44,008 nt of DNA, from positions 1 to 44,008 of the IMG/VR virus record IMGVR_UViG_3300008450_000083, one strand, 5' to 3'. Made by a program: the position numbers and the translations under genes. The notes beneath the pieces were generated by a model, which was not told where the DNA came from, made no database searches, and saw only the letters and a list, made by a program, of their open reading frames with translations. Shown piece by piece: positions 20,100 through 29,018 of this stretch (within the stretch, counting starts at the first letter, position 1; each line of letters opens with the position of its first letter). This DNA is from a virus.

Positions 20100-20623
20100 T
20101 GCGCCTCATTCTCGTTCGCCACGCGCGGACCATCCTCCAGGACAAGAAGATCATCGCGGGGTCCAACGTGGACGCGGGCCTGTCCCACCCGGGCAAGCTA
20201 CAGGCCAAGGCCCTCGGGCCGCTGATCGCGGGCATCCCGGTGTGGTTCGTCTCCCCGATGCAGCGGGCGCAGGAGACGGCGGCCCTTGCGGCGGAAGCGG
20301 CGGGTACCAAGCCGAAGATCGTCACCGTGCCAGCCCTGATCGAGCGGGACTATGGCGAGGCCGACGGAAAGACGGTCCCCTGGGTCATGGAACGCTACGG
20401 CTATTTCGCCCACGACGATTGGGACACGCAGTTCGACCAGGCCCCCCCGGATGGCGAAACGCTGGCGCAGGTCCGGTTGCGGGTCACGGATTGGTGGCGC
20501 GGTCAGGACGTCGAGGAAGCGGTCGTCATCGCCCACAAGCACGTCTTGCGGATGCTTCACCACTCGCTGACGGGTGAGGACTACGAACCCCGCAATGCCG
20601 AGCCGATGGAGGTGATCCTGTGA
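20099..20623 (+). CDS. Histidine phosphatase (phosphoglycerate-mutase-like)
   Basis: The 174-aa protein starts MRLILVRHARTILQDKKIIA: catalytic His8 within the RH motif. Arg56 (SPMQRAQETAALA), Glu82 (ALIERDYGEADG) and His146 (VVIAHKHVLRML) complete the branch-1 histidine phosphatase active site. The enzymes remove phosphate from sugars and nucleotides. In this genome GmhA and HldE are present but no HAD-type GmhB is seen, so it may dephosphorylate heptose 1,7-bisphosphate; this is a hypothesis. It lies 10 kb from gmhA in the same direction among structural genes. Confidence 0.85.
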   Translation: MRLILVRHARTILQDKKIIAGSNVDAGLSHPGKLQAKALGPLIAGIPVWFVSPMQRAQETAALAAEAAGTKPKIVTVPALIERDYGEADGKTVPWVMERYGYFAHDDWDTQFDQAPPDGETLAQVRLRVTDWWRGQDVEEAVVIAHKHVLRMLHHSLTGEDYEPRNAEPMEVIL

Positions 20624-20775
20624 CCACGCAGACATGGAAGTTGATCGTCCAGCGCGCCGACCGGGACTGGTCGAAGGGCAGCGTGCGCCCGGTGGCCTAC
20701 GAGTTTTCCAACGGGCGAGAATTCAATGTGACCGAGCGGCCGGGGCAGGCTTACGGCACGGGGACGGGCACATGA
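20620..20775 (+). CDS. Small hypothetical protein, 51 aa
   Basis: GTG start in a GTGA overlap: MTTQTWKLIVQRADRDWSKG, ending [11 protein letters not shown]. Beta-rich, no motif. Overlaps the membrane-protein gene as ATGA. Confidence 0.5.
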   Translation: MTTQTWKLIVQRADRDWSKGSVRPVAYEFSNGREFNVTERPGQAYGTGTGT

Positions 20776-21332
20776 GCGCCGCCCTCGTCCTGTGGCTCGC
20801 GCTCGCATACCGTATCCGTGGGCACCGTCCTGATAGCGGGTCCCTGCGCACGGTCATGCACCCGGTCTTCACGCTTCGCCCCCTGTGGGCGGCGTCCGTG
20901 TTCGGCGTGGTCTACATGCTGACGGGTGACCTGTGGATCGCGGGTGCCGTGGCCATCGGCGAGTGGATCGGCCTGCACATCCGCCACGCCCCCGGTCAGG
21001 ACATGGGGACGTGGCGCGGGTCCATCTGGGGTGACGTGCTCTACATGGTCCGCGTCGGCGCAATGCGTGGAGCGATCGTCTTTGCTGCCGTCATCGCCCC
21101 GCTCGTCGTCGTGACGCACTTTAATGGCGCAGGGCTGACGTGGTTGGCGGTCGTTTACCCATTTGTGTGGGGCATCCCCGTCCTCTACGCCATCACGCTC
21201 CCGCTCTCCTACTTCGTCGGCTGGCGCATCCCCTGGCGGGTGCCGCACATCCTGCGGGGCGGGATTGAGTGGAGTGAGTTCCTCACGGGCGCATCTCGGG
21301 CGGTCGTTTTCGTTCTGGTGTTCGGAGCCTGA
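20772..21332 (+). CDS. Multi-pass membrane protein, 186 aa
   Basis: [20 protein letters not shown] starts with a hydrophobic helix, followed by [55 protein letters not shown] and [11 protein letters not shown]: about five membrane segments. Such proteins occur in podovirus late regions and are usually unassigned; a lysis or host-envelope role is possible but unproven. ATGA overlap upstream. Confidence 0.65.
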   Translation: MSAALVLWLALAYRIRGHRPDSGSLRTVMHPVFTLRPLWAASVFGVVYMLTGDLWIAGAVAIGEWIGLHIRHAPGQDMGTWRGSIWGDVLYMVRVGAMRGAIVFAAVIAPLVVVTHFNGAGLTWLAVVYPFVWGIPVLYAITLPLSYFVGWRIPWRVPHILRGGIEWSEFLTGASRAVVFVLVFGA

Positions 21333-21333
21333 C

Positions 21334-21582
21334 ATGGCGCAGTTCCGCAAGAAGCCGGTCGTGATTGATGCCGTTCAGTTCGACGGTACTTTTGGATCAG
21401 TATGGCCGATGATCCGCGAACACCGGGAAATCCAGTGGGAGCCGGATGGCGGGGTCCTGACGATCAAGACCCTAGAGGGCGACATGACTGCTAGTCCTAG
21501 CGACTGGATCATCCGCGGGGTGAAGGGCGAGTTCTACCCTTGCAAGCCTGACATCTTCGCAGCGACCTACGAGGCGGTGTGA
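21334..21582 (+). CDS. Conserved phage protein, 82 aa
   Basis: [20 protein letters not shown], then [20 protein letters not shown] and [12 protein letters not shown]. This is a very widespread phage family ([13 protein letters not shown] ... [19 protein letters not shown]). Function is unknown; the single domain is beta-rich. One base separates it from the membrane-protein gene. Confidence 0.85.
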   Translation: MAQFRKKPVVIDAVQFDGTFGSVWPMIREHREIQWEPDGGVLTIKTLEGDMTASPSDWIIRGVKGEFYPCKPDIFAATYEAV

Positions 21583-21932
21583 CCATGGCCGTCATCGAAG
21601 TCCTCCCCTATGCGAGCATGGAACAGGCGGCGACGCTTGCGGCCGACCAGAAACTCGCCAGCGAGATCGCCCGCGTTCTTCGCAATGCTTATGCTGGGTG
21701 GAGTTGGGCAGTTCACGTTGATAGCCGCACGGGCATCGCGACGATCGAGAATTGGGACCTGTCCGAACGCTTTGGCTTCGTCCTGCACATGAACAAGCTG
21801 ACCGGCGCGCATGAGATCAGGCGCGCGGCGATCCTAGCCGGCGGCGAGTTCCTTGAGCGCCACGGCCTGCCGGCGACCAAGGCCAACGAGGCCGACCGCG
21901 CAGAGAAGCAGGCCCGCGCGTGGTTCGCATGA
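21579..21932 (+). CDS. Hypothetical protein, 117 aa
   Basis: GTG start in a GTGA overlap (ATG at 21585 is the alternative). [40 protein letters not shown] and [20 protein letters not shown] suggest an alpha/beta fold with a beta-hairpin. It ends with a helical tail. No family recognised; position between conserved phage genes and the portal suggests a structural or packaging accessory. Confidence 0.55.
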   Translation: MTMAVIEVLPYASMEQAATLAADQKLASEIARVLRNAYAGWSWAVHVDSRTGIATIENWDLSERFGFVLHMNKLTGAHEIRRAAILAGGEFLERHGLPATKANEADRAEKQARAWFA

Positions 21933-22291
21933 TGGAAGAGATCAGCGTCGAGCGCGTGTCGTTCTGGGACGGCGAAACCAACGCCCACGAGACGTATGAA
22001 TTCGGCTGCATGAACATGCCGGTGGAAAGCGTCATCGCGGCGCTTCAGAAGGTGCAGGCCATTCTGGCGACCAAGGGGCTCACGACAATCGTGGCCGAGC
22101 CCACCGGAGACGGTGCCGGACTCACCGTGACCGGCAGCCGCTACAAGACGCCGGCCGAGGCAGAGGCGTTCCGGCAGCGCCAAGCCGACTACAAGGCCGG
22201 GCGCGAGCGGTGGCCCAGCCCCGACGCTTCCGACGAACTGAGGGCCACGCGCCGCGCCGCCGTTGCGGCTGAGATCGCCGCTCGCGGCTGA
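21929..22291 (+). CDS. Hypothetical protein, 120 aa
   Basis: [20 protein letters not shown], then YEFGCMNMPVESVIAALQKV and TTIVAEPTGDGAGLTVTGSR. Alpha/beta composition with a helical, Arg-rich C-terminus. ATGA overlap upstream. Seventeen bases precede the portal gene. Unknown. Confidence 0.55.
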   Translation: MMEEISVERVSFWDGETNAHETYEFGCMNMPVESVIAALQKVQAILATKGLTTIVAEPTGDGAGLTVTGSRYKTPAEAEAFRQRQADYKAGRERWPSPDASDELRATRRAAVAAEIAARG

Positions 22292-22308
22292 ACATCCAAG
22301 GTGGTGCC

Positions 22309-24564
22309 ATGCTGAACGACGACGCCGGTTCCAAGATGGAGGACGGGCAGGAGCAGGACGTGCGCTCGCGCGACTGGCTCGCCCTCGCCCGGACCTGTTG
22401 GGACCAATCGGAGTCGTTCGTCCAGTCCGAACTGCAGAAGCCGTGGGAAAAGGCGCTTGATCACTTCCACGGACGCCACCCCTCGGGGTCCAAGTACAAT
22501 TCGGACGACTACCGGGGCCGGTCGCGGCTGTTCCGCCCGAAGACCCGTTCCACGATCCGCAAGGGCGAAGCGGCGTGCGCGGCGGCGTTCTTCTCCACAC
22601 AGGACGTCACCAACGTCGCGCCCACGGACGACGGCGATCCGATCCAAATCGCGTCGGCCGAGTTGATGCAGCAAATTCTTCAGCACCGGCTCACGAAGAC
22701 GATCCCGTGGTTCATGACGGTCCAGTCTCAGTTTCAGACCACGAAGACCATGGGGTACTGCGTCAGCCGGCAAGAGTGGCTGTACGAGCGTGTCGAGGAA
22801 ATGGTTGATCAGCAGGTCATGGACCCGATGACCGGCGCCCCCGTGCTTGATGCCGAGACGGGTGATCCGCTGACGCTACAGGTTCCCAGCGAGCGCATCC
22901 GCAAGGACCAGCCGGTCATCCGACCCATCCCGCCGGAGAACTTCCGCTTCCACCAAGGCGCGGACTTCCTCAATCCGGCCGAGGACTCGCCGTTCCTGAT
23001 CGAGCGGGAGGCGGTTTATGCCGGGGCCTTGAAGGGCGCGGCGGGGTCGAAGGACGGCATTCTCGAATGGCTGGACGTGGACGACGCCACGCTGGCCGAG
23101 GCTAAGGTAGACACGACGTCCTCAATCCGCGAGAAGCGGTCGGGATACGACCCGCTAGACCCGGACGGCACGTCGGAAAGCATTGAAGACCACGAACTCG
23201 TCTGGCGCCACCGGAATATCATCCGCGACGAGGAAGGGGACGATTGGTTCTTCTTCTCGCTCGGAACCGTGTCGTTGCTCAGTGAGCCCGTGCGCCTTCG
23301 GGATTACGCGCCGTGGCTTCGGGATGGTGAGAGGCCGTACGTCATCGGCTACGGGATGCTCGAAGCCTTCACGGCCACGCCGACGAGCCAAGCCACGTTG
23401 CTGTCCGACCTTCAGGTTGCGGTCAACGACGTCCAGAACCTGCGGATGGACGGCATTAAGCACTCGCTGCACCCGAAAACGCGCATCAAGGCCGGCGAGC
23501 AAATCGACATCAAGGCGGCCACGTCGGGGGCGCCGGGGTCTGCGGTGGTGGTCAAGGACGTCGCCAACTCCATCGCCTACGACCGGCCCCCGGATGTGAC
23601 GAGCACGGCCTACGCCGAACAGGACCGGCTCAACGTGGACTTCGACGAGGTGGCCGGGGCGTTCAGTCAGGGCACCGTCGCGACCAATCGCCGGATGAAC
23701 GAGACCGTCGGCGGCATGGCCTTGCTCACAAACGCCGCCAACGCGGTCACCGAGTACGACCTTCGCATCTTCGCGGAAACGTGGGTCGAGCCGGTGCTTC
23801 GCCAGCTTGTCCGATTGGAGCAACGGTACGAAAGCGACGAGGTGATCCTGGGCCTTGCGGCCCGCAAGTCGGACATGATCCAGCAATTCCAGCGGCACGG
23901 CATCGATCCGGGATTGGACAAGCTGCTTGATCAGGAACTCACGGTCACGGTCAACGTCGGCATCGGCCAGACCGACCCGAACATGCGGCTTCAAAAGTTC
24001 CAAGTCGCGATGCAATCCCTGATGCAGATCGGCATGGGGCTGTCTCAGATGACCGGCGGGCCGCAGGTGCTTCAGTCGCCCGCGTTTCAGGCCATCGCGA
24101 AAGAGATTTTCGGCGCGGCCGGCTACAAGGATGCGTCAAGATTCCTCGCGTTTCAGGATCAGGGACAGGACCCGACGCAACAGGCCGTCCAGCAAGTCCA
24201 GATGCAGGCGCAACAGGCGATCCAACAGCTACAGGCGCAGATGGCCGAGATGCAAAAGGCCATTGAGGACAAGCAGGCCGACCGCCAACTCCGGGCGTGG
24301 GAAAAGACGGTGGACGTCCAGGCGTCCATGTCCAAGCAGGAACGCGAACTCGCGGCCCGTCTCGCGATGGAAAAGCAGAAGCTGGCCGTCGACGTCGCGG
24401 TCAAGCGCGAGGACCGGGAGGCGAACGCGGCGATAGAGATGGAGAAACTCCGTCGCCAGCAGGAAATCGCCCAGACCGACACGTTGGACGAAGCGGTCAT
24501 GACGATGCTCCAAGGCGCACTTCAGCCGCCGGCCCCTGTCCGCACCGAACGCCGGGTCATCTGA
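22309..24564 (+). CDS. Portal (head-to-tail connector) protein
   Basis: The 751-aa protein begins with an acidic tail and LALARTCWDQSESFVQSELQ, then WEKALDHFHGRHPSGSKYNS, YRGRSRLFRPKTRSTIRKGE and AACAAAFFSTQDVTNVAP, as in podovirus-type portals. The middle carries the strand-rich wing (FRFHQGADFLNPAEDSPFLI) and the helical stem with QVAVNDVQNLRMDGIKHSLH. The C-terminal 130 residues form a long Gln-rich coiled coil (QQVQMQAQQAIQQLQAQM) ending with LRRQQEIAQ. Located after the terminase, as expected. It forms the ring through which DNA passes. Confidence 0.85.
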   Translation: MLNDDAGSKMEDGQEQDVRSRDWLALARTCWDQSESFVQSELQKPWEKALDHFHGRHPSGSKYNSDDYRGRSRLFRPKTRSTIRKGEAACAAAFFSTQDVTNVAPTDDGDPIQIASAELMQQILQHRLTKTIPWFMTVQSQFQTTKTMGYCVSRQEWLYERVEEMVDQQVMDPMTGAPVLDAETGDPLTLQVPSERIRKDQPVIRPIPPENFRFHQGADFLNPAEDSPFLIEREAVYAGALKGAAGSKDGILEWLDVDDATLAEAKVDTTSSIREKRSGYDPLDPDGTSESIEDHELVWRHRNIIRDEEGDDWFFFSLGTVSLLSEPVRLRDYAPWLRDGERPYVIGYGMLEAFTATPTSQATLLSDLQVAVNDVQNLRMDGIKHSLHPKTRIKAGEQIDIKAATSGAPGSAVVVKDVANSIAYDRPPDVTSTAYAEQDRLNVDFDEVAGAFSQGTVATNRRMNETVGGMALLTNAANAVTEYDLRIFAETWVEPVLRQLVRLEQRYESDEVILGLAARKSDMIQQFQRHGIDPGLDKLLDQELTVTVNVGIGQTDPNMRLQKFQVAMQSLMQIGMGLSQMTGGPQVLQSPAFQAIAKEIFGAAGYKDASRFLAFQDQGQDPTQQAVQQVQMQAQQAIQQLQAQMAEMQKAIEDKQADRQLRAWEKTVDVQASMSKQERELAARLAMEKQKLAVDVAVKREDREANAAIEMEKLRRQQEIAQTDTLDEAVMTMLQGALQPPAPVRTERRVI

Positions 24565-25151
24565 TGTCCGCGAAGTTTGAACGGCTCGTCGCCGCCGCTA
24601 TGCTCAAGCAGATGGCCGACGAGGGGACGGGGGTCGGCCGCGCTGAGATGGCCGCGCTTCGTCAAGAAGTCGCGGACATGGCGGGCGATCTTGCCGAAGC
24701 CATGCAGACGATCCCCGGCTACAGGCAACTGATCGACGGCATCGGGGAGATGAGCCGGGCCGAACTGGCCCAGTTCAAGGAACGGCTGGACGATTTCGCG
24801 GAAGACGTGGCGGAAGCCATGGGCCGGCTTCCGTTGAACGGCGACACGGGTCCGATGGGTCCGATGGGGCCTCCCGGTCGTGATGCGGTCGGGCTGCCCG
24901 GTCGAGACGGCAGGGACGGCGTGGATGGCCGCGACGGGACCGGCATCACGTCGGCCCGGATGGATGGAGACACGCTTGTCCTCGGGCTGTCCGACGGCAC
25001 GGAACGCCGCATCGGCCGGGTCCGTGGTGCGGATGGGAAAGACGGCCCCCGTGGTCCCGCCGGTCCCCGTGCGCAGATCGGCGTGACGGTGAGTTCAAGC
25101 GCCCCGACGTCGGCTGACGGCGTGGACGGCGATATCTGGTTCCAGGTCTAG
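24564..25151 (+). CDS. Collagen-like tail protein, 195 aa
   Basis: A helical N-terminus (AMLKQMADEGTGVGRAEMAA, LRQEVADMAGDLAEAMQTIP) forms a likely trimeric coiled coil. It is followed by collagen-type Gly-X-Y runs: GDTGPMGPMGPPGRDAVGLP, GRDGRDGVDGRDGTG, and after a short beta section GADGKDGPRGPAGPRAQ. The end SADGVDGDIWFQV resembles the last lines of many phage fibres. Probably a trimeric fibre or connector. TGATG overlap with the portal gene. Confidence 0.75.
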   Translation: MSAKFERLVAAAMLKQMADEGTGVGRAEMAALRQEVADMAGDLAEAMQTIPGYRQLIDGIGEMSRAELAQFKERLDDFAEDVAEAMGRLPLNGDTGPMGPMGPPGRDAVGLPGRDGRDGVDGRDGTGITSARMDGDTLVLGLSDGTERRIGRVRGADGKDGPRGPAGPRAQIGVTVSSSAPTSADGVDGDIWFQV

Positions 25152-25153
25152 TG

Positions 25154-25291
25154 ATGACCGACGGCGCGGGCATCGCGGCTGCCGCCACCGACCTGATTGG
25201 CCGCCAGCACTATCATCGCGTCAAGTCCACGCTCATCAGCGACGGGGCCAACGACACGGCCGATTTTAGGGGAACCACAACATGGCACTGA
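25154..25291 (+). CDS. Small structural-type protein, 45 aa
   Basis: MTDGAGIAAAATDLIGRQHY, then HRVKSTLISDGANDTADF. The segment resembles phage tail-associated peptides with an HYxRVKxTLxxDG pattern. Overlaps the next gene by ten bases. Two bases follow the preceding stop. Confidence 0.5.
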   Translation: MTDGAGIAAAATDLIGRQHYHRVKSTLISDGANDTADFRGTTTWH

Positions 25292-25692
25292 AATTCTCGA
25301 CAGATCTGCGCAACTCGCGGGCCGATGCGATCTCGACCGCGATCGGCAACGGGGGCATCCTTCGCATCTACGACGGGACGCGACCGGCAAACGTCGGCAC
25401 GGCGGTAACCACTCAGGTCGTTTTGGCCGAACTGACGGGCGGCAGCCCGTTCGCCCCGGCAGCGTCGAGCGGCGTGCTGACCGCCAACGCGATCACGCAG
25501 GACAGCAGCGCCAACGCGACCGGCACGGCCTCGTGGTTCCGCCTCTTTCAGGCGAATGGAACGACAGCCGTAATCGACGGTGACGTAACGGCGACGGGCG
25601 GCGGCGGCGACCTCACCCTCAACACCATTTCCATCGCCTCAGGCGGGCCGGTCCAGGTGACCAGCGCGGTGTTCACGGAGGGAGGTGCGTAA
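25282..25692 (+). CDS. Structural (tail-region) protein, 136 aa
   Basis: MALKFSTDLRNSRADAISTA, then GGILRIYDGTRPANVGTAVT and TASWFRLFQANGTTAVIDGD. This pattern (LRIYxGxxPxs ... ASWFRL) is a common small virion protein of podoviruses and siphoviruses, with an Ig-like beta fold. Expected to be a fibre- or baseplate-associated component. Start by overlap with the small gene. Confidence 0.75.
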   Translation: MALKFSTDLRNSRADAISTAIGNGGILRIYDGTRPANVGTAVTTQVVLAELTGGSPFAPAASSGVLTANAITQDSSANATGTASWFRLFQANGTTAVIDGDVTATGGGGDLTLNTISIASGGPVQVTSAVFTEGGA

Positions 25693-26138
25693 TGCTTCTC
25701 ACGCAGCGCGTGGCACTGCCCGACGTGCAGGGCCTGCCGGACTGGCAGGTTGCCGAAGTGCTCAACACCCCCGACGCCACACTGCCGACCGTTCGCGTGG
25801 ACGTGCCCACCGGGGACGTGCAGGAGGTGCTCCTGACAACCGGGGAGTGGGCCGGGATCGTGCTCGCGGCCGAAAGCGCGAGCACACCAAGCCAAGTTCG
25901 CACCTTGGCAATCCTCATGCGCGACACCGTGAGGCAATCCTCGACCATCGGCACATCCCAGCCGACGGTCTACGCCAGTACGGCGGCAGCCCTCGCCGGT
26001 CTGGTACAGGCCGGGCTACTGGCGACGCAAACGCGGGATGCGCTCTTGGCGCTGGCCGAGAAACCTCAATCTTGGGCGGCGGCGAACGGCGTCGATGTCA
26101 CGGCCCGAACGGTCGGTCTCGCACGAGGAGGGATTTAA
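25692..26138 (+). CDS. Hypothetical tail-region protein, 148 aa
   Basis: MLLTQRVALPDVQGLPDWQV, beta-rich first half (TVRVDVPTGDVQEVLLTTGE) and a helical second half (TAAALAGLVQAGLLATQTRD, ALLALAEKPQSW). Probably a small virion component judged by its neighbours. Overlaps both neighbours by single bases. Confidence 0.6.
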   Translation: MLLTQRVALPDVQGLPDWQVAEVLNTPDATLPTVRVDVPTGDVQEVLLTTGEWAGIVLAAESASTPSQVRTLAILMRDTVRQSSTIGTSQPTVYASTAAALAGLVQAGLLATQTRDALLALAEKPQSWAAANGVDVTARTVGLARGGI

Positions 26139-26557
26139 TGGCGGTTGCTAAGTGGGCTGCGCCGAGCGCGCGGTCGGCCAATCTTGCTGGCACGGCGCTG
26201 AACAGCCTCGCCAACGGCTCGGCGTCGGCCTTCATCACTTATAACAACGCTACCAACCTCGACCTTTACTCGGCGATTGCCGTCAGGCTCGGGTCGATCA
26301 ACCCCGCGACGGGAGGCAGCGTGACCTTGCGGGTTTACGCGAGCGACGGGACGGACGTGCCGGATGTGAATGGTGGCGCTTTCGACGCCTACGTTGTGGC
26401 GCTGGCGACGGGAAGCAGCGCGAAGGTCGTCACCATCCCCATGGTGCGGCTGTACCCGTTCTCGCTGCGCTTCCAGATCGTGAACGGCGCGGGCGTGTCG
26501 TTCGCCGCCAGCGGCAATGAACTCTACGTCACGCCCTATAACGAGGATGTGACCTAA
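26138..26557 (+). CDS. Tail-region beta-sandwich protein, 139 aa
   Basis: MAVAKWAAPSARSANLAGTA, NSLANGSASAFITYNNATNL and DLYSAIAVRLGSINP. Repeated beta-strand pattern with SVTLRVYASDGTDVPDV and FSLRFQIVNGAGVSFAASG is typical of a small jelly-roll virion protein in podovirus tail clusters. TAATG overlap with the preceding gene. Confidence 0.65.
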   Translation: MAVAKWAAPSARSANLAGTALNSLANGSASAFITYNNATNLDLYSAIAVRLGSINPATGGSVTLRVYASDGTDVPDVNGGAFDAYVVALATGSSAKVVTIPMVRLYPFSLRFQIVNGAGVSFAASGNELYVTPYNEDVT

Positions 26558-26558
26558 T

Positions 26559-27377
26559 ATGCCACGCGGCGTTAGTCTCCTCGACGAAGCCCGCTTGCAG
26601 CAGCGGCTCTGGACGCCCGCTCTGCTGCGGCCGGCTTTGTGGATGGATGCTGCCGACCAGTCCACGATCACGACTGCCACGGGCATCAGCGAGTGGCGAG
26701 ATAAAAGCGGCAACGGGCGGCATTTCACCCAATCAGTCGCGGCGAGGCAGCCAGGGTATAACACAACCGGCATCAACGGTCTGGGCACCATCGCTTTTGA
26801 CGGCAGCGTCAAAGCGCTGCAACGCACGCCCGAGGCGTGGGCGTTTCAATATCCAGTCACGTCCTTTATTGTATTCAGGGCGACGGCATTCAACGGTAGC
26901 TATAACTCGCTTTTTGAGTTTTACACCGTAAGCGGTCAAGCAACTGCCGGATGGAGTGACCTCATCGGCCCTGCATCGCGTTCTGCGATTTATGCAACAA
27001 ACACCGTCGGAACACAGAACTTTTATGACGGCACCGGTTTGTTGACTTACATCGCAAATAGAACCTACATTTTTACAGGCATACATCAAAACAACTCGCT
27101 AGTTGGGCTGCGAAACGGAAACGCAGACGGTAGCAACTCCGGCTCCTATACGTTGCGGACGAACTTAGGAACTTCGCCGCTGTACATAGGCTCATCGCCT
27201 TTGTTCAGTCGGTACACGAACTGGCAAATTGGAGAGGTAATCATCACAAATAATGCGGCGCTATCCGTACCGGATCGTTTGAAAATTGAGGGATATCTTG
27301 CGTGGAAGTGGGGCGTCGCCGGGGACGTGGTGACGAGCAGTCAGTTTTTAAGCCGCCCGCCCCTGATCGGAGACTAA
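26559..27377 (+). CDS. LamG/concanavalin-type tail adhesin, 272 aa
   Basis: PALWMDAADQSTITTATGIS, EWRDKSGNGRHFTQSVA and the later WQIGEVIITNNAALSVPDRL, EGYLAWKWGV form the signature of phage tail proteins with a LamG-like sandwich (DAxDxST ... WxDKSGNGR ... YLAWKWG). The fold binds glycans. Its middle and end are visibly AT-richer than the N-terminus, a sign of domain swapping. It fits between other beta-rich tail genes. Confidence 0.75.
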   Translation: MPRGVSLLDEARLQQRLWTPALLRPALWMDAADQSTITTATGISEWRDKSGNGRHFTQSVAARQPGYNTTGINGLGTIAFDGSVKALQRTPEAWAFQYPVTSFIVFRATAFNGSYNSLFEFYTVSGQATAGWSDLIGPASRSAIYATNTVGTQNFYDGTGLLTYIANRTYIFTGIHQNNSLVGLRNGNADGSNSGSYTLRTNLGTSPLYIGSSPLFSRYTNWQIGEVIITNNAALSVPDRLKIEGYLAWKWGVAGDVVTSSQFLSRPPLIGD

Positions 27378-27378
27378 C

Positions 27379-27960
27379 ATGCCGCTCCGCATCCGCGTTC
27401 CTGCGATCGGTGCGGCGGCGTCTGGCGTAACAGGCGCGATCGCCGCGACGGCGCCCGTCGCCACCCTAGTCGCATCTGGCGAGCGGGGCGTAACAGGCAC
27501 CATCGCGGCCACTGCACCCGCAGCGACACTCGCCGCCTCTGGCACGCATACAGCGCCGAGTGTCACCGGAACCATCGAGGCCACTGCGCCCGCAGCGACG
27601 GCTTCGGCAAGCGGCGCGCATGGCGTCGCGGGTGCAATCAACGCAGCGGCCCCAGTCGCCACGCTGGCGGCGACCGGTGCGAGTGGCGCGGCTGGCACCA
27701 TCGCCGCATCCGCCCCCGCCCCCACGTTGGTCGCATCCGGCGTCATCACACCGGCAGCAGTCACCGGCACCATCGCCGCGACGGCACCCGTCGCCACTTT
27801 GGTCGCTACCGGCGGCGCGGTGCGGCAGATCTACGTCAAGCGCAACGGGGCGTGGACGTCCACCCTCACGCCGAGGGTGAAGAACAACGGCGCATGGTCT
27901 ACACCATCGGCCGTATGGTATCGCACGAACGGCACTTGGACGAAGGTGTGGGGTAACTGA
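27379..27960 (+). CDS. Tandem-repeat fibre protein, 193 aa
   Basis: Residues about 13-140 hold six imperfect repeats of about 19-24 residues with the consensus GVTGTIAATAPVATLVASG, e.g. GVTGAIAATAPVATLVASGE and AVTGTIAATAPVATLVATG. Ala/Thr/Val-rich repeats of this kind form beta-helix or spacer rods. The non-repeated C-terminus (YVKRNGAWTSTLTPRVKNNG, VWYRTNGTWTKVWGN) is a W-rich beta-motif frequent in phage fibres. DNA repeats parallel the protein repeats. Confidence 0.75.
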   Translation: MPLRIRVPAIGAAASGVTGAIAATAPVATLVASGERGVTGTIAATAPAATLAASGTHTAPSVTGTIEATAPAATASASGAHGVAGAINAAAPVATLAATGASGAAGTIAASAPAPTLVASGVITPAAVTGTIAATAPVATLVATGGAVRQIYVKRNGAWTSTLTPRVKNNGAWSTPSAVWYRTNGTWTKVWGN

Positions 27961-29018
27961 TGAGCATCGCCGCCCTTATCCTCGCCATGCAAGCCGCCCG
28001 ACAGGGGAGGCAGGGCCAACAGGCCGATACCGAGGCCCTACAGCGGCTTATTGACCAAGTGTCTACTCTTGCCGACAAGCCTGGCAGGGACGGCCGAGAC
28101 GGCCCCCCCGGTCGCGATGGCGTGGGGGTGGAGCGGGCCACCGTCCGTGATGGAAGGTTGATCCTCACCCGCACGACCGGAGACGACATTGACGTTGGGC
28201 CTGTCATCGGGCCAATCGGGCCGAAGGGTGGCAAGGGTGATCCTGGGGAGAGCGTCATCGGCCCTCCCGGACCCGCCGGAAGAGATGGTCGAGACGGCGA
28301 GGATGGCGTCGGCATCGCCAGCGTCGAGCGGGTCAAGGACAACATCGTCGTTACCCTAGACGATGGCCGCGCGGTCGATCTGGGGAGTTTCCGGGGACCA
28401 CAAGGGCCGTCCGGACCTCGCGGTCCTGCGGGGACTGCGGGGCCTCCGGGCACGGGTGGCGGTGCGTCGGGCGCCATTACGTCGTCCGGGTTGACGATGA
28501 CGACAGCGCATCGAATGCTCGGCGGGAGAACGGCCGGCGGTGCGGTTGAGGAATTCCAAGCTCCTTATCTTGCCGTTCTCGCGACGCGCGCAACGGCCGG
28601 GTCAAGCGTGTTCCCGAACGGAACTGATACCGTGTGCCCGTGGGACAACATTGTTTACAATCCCTACAGTTGGACAGTAAACTCCTCATCAAACTTTGTT
28701 ATTCCGTCAGGTGTCACAAGGGTTCGCTGCACTGCGACGGTAATTCTTGACGCTGCATTTGGCGAGTCAGGCGCTACATATGTGGCAATTAGGCAGTTTA
28801 ATAGTAGCAATGTATTTCAAAATACCGGCTTCTTCCCAGGCGCTACCGGCCTAGGGTTTGTCGCATTCCCGACGGCAACGTGTATTTTTGATGTTGTCGC
28901 GGGGGACTATGTAAGGGTGGCGCTACAACAGCAATCAGGATCTGCACGGGTCTACAACACAGCTGGCTTTGGGGCAGCGGGGCGTGCAAGTTCTCTTGCG
29001 ATTGAGGTGATCGGATGA
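27960..29018 (+). CDS. Collagen-like fibre with C-terminal jelly-roll tip, 352 aa
   Basis: N-terminal helix (ALILAMQAARQGRQGQQADT), then collagen-type Gly-X-Y runs: GRDGRDGPPGRDGVG, GPIGPIGPKGGKGDPGES, GPPGPAGRDGRDGEDGVG, GPQGPSGPRGPAGTAGPP. The C-terminal 150 residues (SSNFVIPSGVTRVRCTATVI, YVRVALQQQSGS) resemble a C1q/TNF-like trimeric jelly roll. This is a trimeric fibre with a receptor-binding tip. The tip sequence is AT-richer than the stalk. TGATG overlap with the repeat protein. Confidence 0.75.
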   Translation: MSIAALILAMQAARQGRQGQQADTEALQRLIDQVSTLADKPGRDGRDGPPGRDGVGVERATVRDGRLILTRTTGDDIDVGPVIGPIGPKGGKGDPGESVIGPPGPAGRDGRDGEDGVGIASVERVKDNIVVTLDDGRAVDLGSFRGPQGPSGPRGPAGTAGPPGTGGGASGAITSSGLTMTTAHRMLGGRTAGGAVEEFQAPYLAVLATRATAGSSVFPNGTDTVCPWDNIVYNPYSWTVNSSSNFVIPSGVTRVRCTATVILDAAFGESGATYVAIRQFNSSNVFQNTGFFPGATGLGFVAFPTATCIFDVVAGDYVRVALQQQSGSARVYNTAGFGAAGRASSLAIEVIG

